Part shown: positions 54,665-61,615 of the stretch, piece by piece | How positions within the stretch are numbered: the first letter of the stretch is position 1 | How the letters are laid out: every line of letters begins with the position of its first letter | Assembly: GCA_020636325.1 (NCBI GenBank) | Contig: JACJYC010000008.1 | Coordinates: forward strand, 62,001-126,000 | DNA: 64,000 bases | Direction: 5' to 3' | DNA from: Lewinellaceae bacterium | GTDB taxonomy: Bacteria; Bacteroidota; Bacteroidia; Chitinophagales; Saprospiraceae | Program-made: the position numbers and the translations under genes | The notes under the pieces: model-generated | Told to the model about the DNA's origin: nothing | The model's database searches: none | What the model saw: the letters and a program-made list of their open reading frames with translations, nothing else

Positions 54665-56416
54665 CTATTCTGAAGGATTGGTCGCAAACCGCCGGCGGCG
54701 GATATAATTGTACAGGACCCCGAACAGGCCCAGCAAGACCAGCGGAAGGCCGATATTTACCAAACGCCACAGTCCGGCGTTTCGTTCAGCGGCGGAGGTG
54801 TCCAGCAAGCGCAGCTTCACCTCCTTCGAACGAGCCTCGATGACCCCGTGGCTGTTGATGAGGTATTCTATGGCATTGATGAGGAAATCCTTGTTGGCAA
54901 ACAGGTAGCCCTTGCCTTCGAATTCAAACCGGTTGAATCCCAGCTTGCCGAAACGCCCTTCCCGCCAGTCGACCGGGTTGCGCGCCACATCGCCGTCGGC
55001 CACCAGGATCATGCGCGTTGGGTCGCTTTTTTCCCTGAATTGAGCGCCGATCTTCTTGTACACCTCCAGGAAGCTCTCTTCTACCCGGTTGGCAAAAAAG
55101 GAAGGAAACTCTCCCTCCAGCAAAACGGCCAGCGGCTGCGGCGGCTTGTCGAACTTGGTCTCATCCAATCCGTACCGTTGAAAGTTGAAATCCAGACCCA
55201 CCGGCAGCAACTGGAACAGGGTCTTGTCGGAAGAGGTCAGCAAAACCGTGCGGTCAACACCCGGCGGCGGTGAATTTTCGGTATCGATCGGGCTGGGATA
55301 CAGCAGGTTCACCATACCCAACCCCTTGACAATGGGATGGTCTACCCTCGGAGAGACCACCAGGTGATAGGGGTAGGGGAAATAATCCAGTTTCGGGGCA
55401 TTGCCGAGAGAGCCGGAGGTGAGCGGGATGACGGAGCACTGCATGTCCAGCACCAGCTCGTCTTTCATCCGGATGCCGTATTTGAACAACTGGTCGTCGA
55501 GTGCCAGGTCGTTCGGTTTCGGGTAGAATTCCCGGCGGCCGCTCAGGCTGTCGAGGTCGACGCCGATCCGGTCGATCAGCCAAAGGACCTTGCCGCCGCC
55601 CATGATGTATTGGTCGATCTTGAATTTGTCTTTGTCCGAGAAGGCATCGTGCGGTTTGGCCACTACCAGTACCTCAACCTGATCGGGGAGGACCGGTACG
55701 CTGTCGAGGACCACCCGCCCCGTGTTGTAATACTGCCTGAGGTCGTTTTCCAGGTCGGCCGTTTCCAGTTCGGACAATTCGCCGTGGCCTGCCGTAAACA
55801 GGATAGCCGGTTTTTCGGCCGGCGATTGCATCAGTTTCTGGATGGCGTTCGCAAACTTATATTCCAGCAGTGCAACCGACGTGTTGATGGTCTCATCCGG
55901 CAGGACGCCCGGGATCTCGTTCTCCAGGAGGTTGATGGTCAGGTCCCGTTCGCCCATGGAAATGATCGCGTAAGGGTAGATCAGCTGGCGGCTCGTACCC
56001 GATTTGGTGCCCACGTTGAACTGTACGGGGTTCATCCCGTAGTCGTCTTTCAGTTGTTTCCTGCGCTCGTTGATCTCGTCGATACTGCCCGCATTCGGGT
56101 CGGAAAAAACGTATTCCACGAGCGGCGACCTGGCCTTGAAGTCCTCAAGGAGTTCGCGGGTTTCCCGCTGAAGGCGTTTGAAGCCGGCCGGAAATTCGCC
56201 GTCGAGCAGGACTTTTACAAAGATCACCTTGTCGAGGCTGTCCAGGATCTGTCTGGTATTTTTGGTCAGCGTGAACTTGCCTTCTTCCGTCAGGTCGAGC
56301 GAGCCGTACAGGGAGGTATTGCCGATCCGCGCATTCGCCAGGATATTGATAAAAATGACGATGCCTGCAAACAGCAGCAGTTGCAACAGCGATTGTATCT
56401 TTGGACTTCTTTTCAT
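54665..56416 (-). CDS. gldG: Gliding motility-associated ABC transporter auxiliary protein GldG
   Basis: Membrane component associated with the GldA-GldF ABC transporter required for gliding in Flavobacterium johnsoniae. The 583-residue protein has an N-terminal helix (IQSLLQLLLFAGIVIFINILAN), the ABC-2-associated domain (SLYGSLDLTEEGKFTLTKNTRQILDSLDKVIFVKVLLDGEFPAGF...ETRELLEDF), a central large periplasmic region with QVEVLVVAKPHDAFSDKDKFKIDQYIMGGGKVLWLID, and a C-terminal helix (LWRLVNIGLPLVLLGLFGVLYNYIRRRRFA). gldF, normally just upstream, is absent here; the next upstream gene is an unrelated adhesin. Confidence 0.93.
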   Translation of the reverse strand: MKRSPKIQSLLQLLLFAGIVIFINILANARIGNTSLYGSLDLTEEGKFTLTKNTRQILDSLDKVIFVKVLLDGEFPAGFKRLQRETRELLEDFKARSPLVEYVFSDPNAGSIDEINERRKQLKDDYGMNPVQFNVGTKSGTSRQLIYPYAIISMGERDLTINLLENEIPGVLPDETINTSVALLEYKFANAIQKLMQSPAEKPAILFTAGHGELSELETADLENDLRQYYNTGRVVLDSVPVLPDQVEVLVVAKPHDAFSDKDKFKIDQYIMGGGKVLWLIDRIGVDLDSLSGRREFYPKPNDLALDDQLFKYGIRMKDELVLDMQCSVIPLTSGSLGNAPKLDYFPYPYHLVVSPRVDHPIVKGLGMVNLLYPSPIDTENSPPPGVDRTVLLTSSDKTLFQLLPVGLDFNFQRYGLDETKFDKPPQPLAVLLEGEFPSFFANRVEESFLEVYKKIGAQFREKSDPTRMILVADGDVARNPVDWREGRFGKLGFNRFEFEGKGYLFANKDFLINAIEYLINSHGVIEARSKEVKLRLLDTSAAERNAGLWRLVNIGLPLVLLGLFGVLYNYIRRRRFATNPSE

Positions 56417-56429
56417 TTTGACAAAAACT

Positions 56430-56612
56430 CGAACTCAATTAATCCGATTTGGCCGATTAATCCGAATGTTTCGATTGGACTGACCAAAAGGCGTTTATCC
56501 AAAATCGGATCAATCGAATCAATCGACCACGCCGGGGCATGGGGATTGTTGATTTGGTGATTTGAAACTTCAAATCAACAAATCCTCAGATCAACAAATC
56601 ACCATTCCAATC
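56430..56612. repeat. AT-rich 8-bp repeat tract upstream of gldG
   Basis: TCAATCGAA-like units at 56510-56530 and AAATCAAC/AAATCACC-type units at 56545-56605 form a degenerate array. On the minus strand the units contain TTGAT/TTTGAA with TGA in successive frames; the upstream adhesin gene ends at its edge. No gene. Confidence 0.65.
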
Positions 56613-58895
56613 TCATTTCAACAGCGCCACATCCCCGGTGATCCGGTCCTTGCGGGGCTTGCCGTTTTCCATGACGGTATAATCGATCCACCAGACGTAT
56701 ACGCCCGGGGCCAGCAAATCTCCGGCTTTTTTCCCATTCCAGCCCTGTTCGATGTCCGAAGTTTCGAAAAGCAGGGCGCCCCACCGGTCGAAGATCTTGA
56801 GCTGATAGTCGAGGATCTGGCATTCGTAGCCGGGTTTGAACAGGTCGTTGATGCCGTCGCCGTTGGGCGAGAACCCGTTGGGCAGGAACAAGGTGCAGAC
56901 CTCGCATTCCTTGACCTCGATCCGGTCGGTAACAGCCTGACAATCGTTGGCCACGTTGACGCTGTAAACCCCGGGTTCCCGGACGGTGAGCGTCGGCTTG
57001 GTTTCACCGGTCGACCATTGGTAGGTTGCCTGTGTGCCGGCCGATGCATCCAGTACGATCACTTCCCCTCCGCAGATGAACGTATCGCGGCCCAATTCCG
57101 TATGGATGGAGTCGATGACGGTCAGGCGCATGCGGTCGGTGAGCTGATTGCAGGCCGTGGTGACCGTCACTGCATATTCGCCGGATTGGTCGATTTGCCG
57201 TGCGGGGGCGGTTGATCCGTCCGACCAGTTGTAGCCGGCGCCAGGAATGGTGATGTCCAATGTGATGGATTCCCCTTCGCAGATGGTCTGATCCGGCCCG
57301 AGTTCCACCACCGGATCTTCGATGAAGGTGATGTTGACCTGGTCGGTTTTGGTTTCGCATTGGGTGGTGACGGTGACGCTGTACGTTCCGCTTTCGGTCA
57401 CGCTGTAAATGGGATTGGTACTGCCGTCCTGCCATTTGTAGGTCAGGCCGTCGGCTTGCGTGACGTTGAAGGTCACATCCGTGCCTTTGCACAATACCTG
57501 ATCGGCGCCGAGCTCCAGGCTGATCGGTTCGATATAATCCACGGTGATTTCATCCGTATCCAAACCGCAGGCATTGGTCACCTGGACCGAATAGACACCC
57601 GGTCCGTTGACGGTGAAGGTCGGCGTGGAGGCGCCGTTCTGCCATTGGTAAACCCCGAAGGGATTGGTTGCGTCGAGGGTAATGGTCTGGCCGGGGCAGA
57701 GGGTCTGGTCCGGGCCGAAACTGACCGTCGGCGGTTGATTGATGTAGGAGATCTGGATCTGGTCGGTGCGCGTACCGCAACCGTTTACCACGGTCACTTT
57801 ATAGGTGCCGGGCGTAGTGACATTGTAGGTCGGTCCGGTTGAACCGTCCTGCCAGGAATAGGTTGCCAGCGGGTTGGTGGCATCCAGCAGCAGGGATTGG
57901 CCGACACAAAGCAAGGAGGTGTCGCCGCCCAATTCAACATTGATGTAGGGCGGATAATCAACGGTAAAATTATAGGACAGCACATGGGACGGGTTGCCGC
58001 AGAGGTCCAGCAACTGGTCCGATTCGTTGCTCACCACTTCGAAGAGGTAATCGCCGAGGTCGGCGGGCGGCGGGTCGATGATGAGGTCCATTTCGCGGGC
58101 ATAATCACCGCCGGCATTGCACACGCTGTTGGCTACGGTCAGGGTATAGGGGCCGCCGGGGCCGGTCAGCCGGAAGTTGCTGTTGGCGATGGTATTGCAC
58201 TGGATATTCTCGCTGAATTCGATATGGATCTTGAATTCGCCGCACTGATCGGGCGGTTCGACGGCCGCCACCTGGGGGCGGGTCTGGTCGATGATCCCGA
58301 GGCCCGTCGAGGGGCTGAAGTCGATCTTATAGCCGTTGGGGGATTGGGTCCAGTTGGACACCATCAGGACATAGGTGCGCCCGGCCTGCATGGGGACGCG
58401 GTCGTTGAACGGGGTATAACCGGCTCCGATGCTGGGCGGAAAGTTGTTGCATCCGGCGCCCTGGATATCGAAATTGGTGCCGCCGGTAGCGCCGGTGATG
58501 CCGTTGCAATTGCCGCCGCCTGCCGCATTGCAGCTGACGAGCAGGTTGGGGTTGGTTTTGATCTGGCTGCAGGTGGCGTTGGTGATGTCGAACAGCGCCC
58601 AGTCGTAATCGTCATTGGGGTTGTTGGGCGTGAGGATAAAGCCGAGGAATCCGTTTTCCTGGACGGTAAACGTATACCAGATGGAGCTGATCTCGCCGTC
58701 GGTACAACTGATGGCCGTATTGATCTCGTTGTGATAGTTGCCGTCGCCGGTGGGCGATTGCGATTCGGTGTAGACCTCCTGGCATACCGGAATGGCGCCC
58801 AGGCAATCCTGAATGGTCGGCACCTGGGCCGAAAGGAAGGGAGCAGACAGTAAAAGTGCGGCTGTGAACAAGCGCGAAAAACAGGTAGCGGTCAT
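56613..58895 (-). CDS. Secreted protein with repeated Ig-like domains and type B T9SS domain
   Basis: Extracellular 760-residue protein. The signal peptide ends at FLSAQ (residue 24). Residues 25-200 resemble the ricin-like/CHU N-terminal module (VQENGFLGFILTPNNPNDDYDWALFDITNATC). Residues 205-310 have an Ig-like domain (FKIHIEFSENIQCNTIANSNFRLTGPGG). Five tandem repeats of about 80 residues follow, each with LGxDxxLCxGxxxxLDAT...YxWQDGSTxPxxxVxxxGxYxVxVxxxCG. The end is the type B sorting domain: LFLPNGFSPNGDGINDLFKPGY...DRWGALLFETSDIEQGWNGKKAGDLLAPGVYVW. It may take part in surface adhesion or substrate binding. Confidence 0.92.
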   Translation of the reverse strand: MTATCFSRLFTAALLLSAPFLSAQVPTIQDCLGAIPVCQEVYTESQSPTGDGNYHNEINTAISCTDGEISSIWYTFTVQENGFLGFILTPNNPNDDYDWALFDITNATCSQIKTNPNLLVSCNAAGGGNCNGITGATGGTNFDIQGAGCNNFPPSIGAGYTPFNDRVPMQAGRTYVLMVSNWTQSPNGYKIDFSPSTGLGIIDQTRPQVAAVEPPDQCGEFKIHIEFSENIQCNTIANSNFRLTGPGGPYTLTVANSVCNAGGDYAREMDLIIDPPPADLGDYLFEVVSNESDQLLDLCGNPSHVLSYNFTVDYPPYINVELGGDTSLLCVGQSLLLDATNPLATYSWQDGSTGPTYNVTTPGTYKVTVVNGCGTRTDQIQISYINQPPTVSFGPDQTLCPGQTITLDATNPFGVYQWQNGASTPTFTVNGPGVYSVQVTNACGLDTDEITVDYIEPISLELGADQVLCKGTDVTFNVTQADGLTYKWQDGSTNPIYSVTESGTYSVTVTTQCETKTDQVNITFIEDPVVELGPDQTICEGESITLDITIPGAGYNWSDGSTAPARQIDQSGEYAVTVTTACNQLTDRMRLTVIDSIHTELGRDTFICGGEVIVLDASAGTQATYQWSTGETKPTLTVREPGVYSVNVANDCQAVTDRIEVKECEVCTLFLPNGFSPNGDGINDLFKPGYECQILDYQLKIFDRWGALLFETSDIEQGWNGKKAGDLLAPGVYVWWIDYTVMENGKPRKDRITGDVALLK

Positions 58896-59326
58896 TGTTA
58901 ATGATATTTTTGGTTCAGGGTTTTTCAGAACGGGGATCCGGGATAAGGTGATAAGCCGCTAATGATCCTGCAATAATACGAATAAAAGCGGGCTTGCGTT
59001 GTGTGGAGGTTCAAAAAAACATGGGCAATCCGGCAATTTTGACGCGAGTGTGCTAAAAGTGGGGGTTTATAGGTTTATGGTTGGATTGTTTCATGGTTTT
59101 ATGGTTGGGCGTCCGTTGCAGCTTCGGCTTCGCTCAGCTATCCGGCTGACAACTGACAACTGACCACTGACAACTGACAACTGATCACTGACAACTGACA
59201 ACTGAAAACTGAAAACTGATCACTGTAATCGTAAACGTCATCAAAAAGTAATATTTATCGCTTTGGAGTTGAATCAGCGTCCTTTAATTGGATTCTGCGT
59301 TTATTTTTGCCCCAAATTATAACGGT
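58896..59326. repeat. Divergent intergenic region with TGACAAC array
   Basis: Between two divergent genes. It contains a palindrome-like CGTTGCAGCTTCGGCTTCGCTCAGCTATCCGG element at about 59110-59144 and a heptamer array of TGACAAC, TGACCAC and TGATCAC units at 59146-59225. TATTTTTG at 59302-59309 may be the -7 element of the propeller lipoprotein gene, but no -33 fits. No gene is supported. Confidence 0.7.
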
Positions 59327-60415
59327 ATGAAATATTCGGGATTACTTTTATTGCTCCTAGCGGCAGCAGCCTGCCAACCCTCTGCCAAAGAAGCGGAAAC
59401 GGAAACACCGCCTGCCGACACCCTTCGGTACGAACAGGAAACCCATTTAAAAAACCTGAAACAACTGACTTTCGGCGGTGACAATGCCGAAGCCTATTTC
59501 AGTTTTGACGGTCAGATGCTGTCCTTCCAGGCAACGAATCCCGAATGGAACATTCCGTGCGATCAGATTTTTTATATGCCGATTTCAGGGTATACCGGCG
59601 ACCGGCCCCAGATGATCAGCACCGGAAAAGGCCGGACGACCTGCGCTTTTTTCATGCCCGGCGATACCTCGATCCTGTACGCCTCAACCCATCTGTCGGC
59701 GGATACCTGTCCGGCAGCTCCGCGTACCCTGGAGGGCAAATATGTCTGGCCGGTATTCAATTCGTTCGACATTTTTGTTGCCGACCTCAAGGGGAACATC
59801 ATAAACCGGCTGACCAACTCGCCGGGTTATGACGCAGAAGCAACCCTTTCACCAGACGGGACGAAGATCGTCTTCACCTCCGACCGCTCCGGCGACCTGG
59901 AGCTCTACACCATGGATACCGACGGTTCCAATGTCAGACAGATAACGAACGAACTGGGCTACGACGGCGGCGCCTTCTTCTCTCCCGACGGCACCAAGCT
60001 CGTCTGGCGCGCATCCCGGCCGAAATCGGCGGAAGACGTGGCGGTTTACAAAGACCTGTTGTCCAAACAAATGGTTCAACCGACCAATATGGAGATCTTT
60101 GTCGCCAATGTAGACGGCAGCGATATGCGGCAGGTTACCCACCTCGGTAAAGCCAATTGGGCGCCCTATTTCACGCCCTCCGGGAACAAGATCGTTTTCT
60201 CTTCCAACCACCACAGCGAAGAAGGCGGCCGGCCGAAATTCAACCTGTTTGCCATCAACCTGGACGGAACCGGCCTTGAACAGATCACCTACGATTCGGT
60301 ATTCGACTCTTTTGCCATGTTCTCTCCCGATGGGAAAAATATGGTTTTCTCCTCTAACCGGCACAACGGCGGTACGCACGATACCAATTTGTTTGTGGGG
60401 GAATGGGTGGAGTGA
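59327..60415 (+). CDS. TolB-like (PD40) beta-propeller lipoprotein
   Basis: Lipoprotein of 362 residues. The start at 59327 (MKYSGLLLLLLAAAAC) gives a lipobox ending at Cys16; the frame from 59288 lacks a signal. The rest is a WD40-like propeller of PD40 repeats: FSFDGQMLSFQATNPEW, LSPDGTKIVFTSDRSGDLELYTMDTDGSNVRQIT, FSPDGTKLVWRASRP, FTPSGNKIVFSSNHH and FSPDGKNMVFSSNRH. Such proteins often sense or bind ligands at the envelope. The TGA stop is the first triplet of a TTGATGC array. Confidence 0.9.
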   Translation: MKYSGLLLLLLAAAACQPSAKEAETETPPADTLRYEQETHLKNLKQLTFGGDNAEAYFSFDGQMLSFQATNPEWNIPCDQIFYMPISGYTGDRPQMISTGKGRTTCAFFMPGDTSILYASTHLSADTCPAAPRTLEGKYVWPVFNSFDIFVADLKGNIINRLTNSPGYDAEATLSPDGTKIVFTSDRSGDLELYTMDTDGSNVRQITNELGYDGGAFFSPDGTKLVWRASRPKSAEDVAVYKDLLSKQMVQPTNMEIFVANVDGSDMRQVTHLGKANWAPYFTPSGNKIVFSSNHHSEEGGRPKFNLFAINLDGTGLEQITYDSVFDSFAMFSPDGKNMVFSSNRHNGGTHDTNLFVGEWVE

Positions 60416-60640
60416 TGCTTGATGCTTGATACTTGATGCTTGATGCTTGATACTTGATACTTGATGCTGCCCGCCGTCGCCTTTGGGCTATGGCGGACGG
60501 GGGATGCTGGTGGCTGCCACGCTGAGGAGTGGTGGATGCTTGTTGCTTCACTTCGACTATGCTCAGTGTGAAGGTGTTGCCCGCCGTCGCCTGGGGCTAT
60601 GGCGGACGGGGGATGCTGGTGGCTGGATGCTGGATGCTGG
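60408..60640. repeat. TTGATGC heptamer array with two REP-like palindromes
   Basis: Units TTGATGC and TTGATAC run from about 60414 to 60467. REP-like palindromes follow at 60469-60503 and 60578-60613, nearly identical to one another (GCCCGCCGTCGCC, then GGCTATGGCGGACGGG). GATGCTGG units follow at 60610-60640. The palindromes match, in reverse orientation, those at 26188-26220 and 26349-26379. Confidence 0.85.
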
Positions 60641-60868
60641 ATTCCAGGACTGCCAACTGAAAGACTGCCACGCCGCGGCGTGGTGGTTGCTGCCCGCCGC
60701 GGGGAACGCAGGCTTACGCTTTAATTTATAGGGGATAAGGTTTTTTTGTCGGCGGTTTTGTAGACGCAGGATAATGCGTCCCTGCTTACGGCTGATTTTT
60801 TTGGTTGAGCAGCCATTGCAGAGTCGAATCCCTGCCTTACCCCTCCTTATGACTTACGACTTACGACT
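60641..60868. other. Spacer without recognised gene
   Basis: Contains a CACGCCGCGGCGTGG palindrome near 60668-60683 and a short GACGCA-N6-TGCGTC hairpin near 60763-60780. GACTTACG units at 60850-60866 end it. No gene, RNA or promoter was recognised. Confidence 0.5.
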
Positions 60869-60872
60869 AAAA

Positions 60873-61133
60873 ATCACATACCGGCCCTACAGGCCGGAAA
60901 CGTAAAATACAACCCGGGTGCTACCGACATGGCGGACCTGACGGCCCGTGCTGCCGTTGTAATGGGATGTGGGGATTTTGGTGTATGCGGCGGAAAATGT
61001 GACGGAAAATTCGACGAAAAACGAGACGGAAAATTCGACGAAAAACGAGACGGAAAATTCGACGAAAAACGAGACGGAAAATCTTCCGTCTCTACGGACA
61101 TGGCGGACCTGACGGCCCGTGCTGCCGTTGTGA
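60873..61133. repeat. Third and fourth copies of the palindrome element flanking a 24-bp tandem repeat
   Basis: 60873-60962 matches the start of the 10.9-kb element (CCGGCCCTACAGGCCGG then ACATGGCGGACCTGACGGCC). A 34-bp part (60927-60960) recurs identically at 61098-61131. Between them, three copies of a 24-base unit (GACGGAAAATTCGACGAAAA... ) occupy about 61002-61073, ending in a perfect 9-bp hairpin, GAGACGGAA-AATC-TTCCGTCTC, at 61071-61092. Confidence 0.85.
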
Positions 61134-61149
61134 TGGCCGACACATCGCC

Positions 61150-61195
61150 TTACCGACACTTACCACTTACGACTTACGACTTACCACTATCAACT
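61150..61195. repeat. ACTTACG/ACTATCA heptamer array at the response-regulator 3' end
   Basis: Units ACTTACC, ACTTACG and ACTATCA run to 61198. On the minus strand they read AAGTCGT, then TTGATAG twice, giving TGA and TAG. The response regulator's stop codon (complement of 61190-61192) is the first TGA of this array. Confidence 0.85.
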
Positions 61196-61615
61196 ATCAA
61201 TCCCCATGCTCAAGGCGGCGAGTTGTTCCCCGGTGATGAGCGGGCGGTCCTGGGAGATGCGGTCGATCATGGCGGAGAGTTCTTCGTCGTCGACGGGTTT
61301 GAGGAGGTAGGGGATGCCTGTTTTCCTGAGGATGCGGACGATGGGCCCGTTGTGGGCGGTTACAAAAAGCACGGAGAAGGGCACGGGGAAAAGCCGGGTG
61401 ATCAGGTCGAACCCGTTCATGACCGGCATGGCGATGTCGAGGATGAGCAGATCGGGTTGGTGTTGGTTGATGAATTCGATGGCTTTCATCGCGGATTCGC
61501 ACATGCCGATGATCTCTACATCGGGGCAACATTCTTCCAGCAGCCATTGCATGGTTTCGAGGCTTCTTTTTTCGTCGTCCACCAGAAGCGTCTTTAATTG
61601 TTCATTGGATTTCAT
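61190..61615 (-). CDS. Receiver-domain response regulator, output domain absent
   Basis: The start at 61615 (MKSNEQLKTLLVDDEKRSLE) overlaps the kinase stop codon by four bases (ATGA). Residues 8-125 are a full receiver domain: Asp13/Asp14, phospho-acceptor Asp60 (LLILDIAMPVMNGFDL), Thr87 and Lys106 (YLLKPVDD). The protein ends about 20 residues later, just where a LytTR domain usually begins; its stop codon is in a heptamer array. Partners of Reg_prop/LytS kinases are usually about 240-250 residues. Either a stand-alone receiver or a gene truncated by the array; I lean to truncation. Confidence 0.85.
   Translation of the reverse strand: MKSNEQLKTLLVDDEKRSLETMQWLLEECCPDVEIIGMCESAMKAIEFINQHQPDLLILDIAMPVMNGFDLITRLFPVPFSVLFVTAHNGPIVRILRKTGIPYLLKPVDDEELSAMIDRISQDRPLITGEQLAALSMGIDS

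Noticed and set aside
60800..60845. tRNA-like 3' end (GAGTCGAATCCCTGCC)
   Set aside because: No acceptor stem, anticodon arm or D-arm could be built around it.
61002..61092. Possible CRISPR array
   Set aside because: The 24-bp units are contiguous with no spacers, and there are no cas genes.
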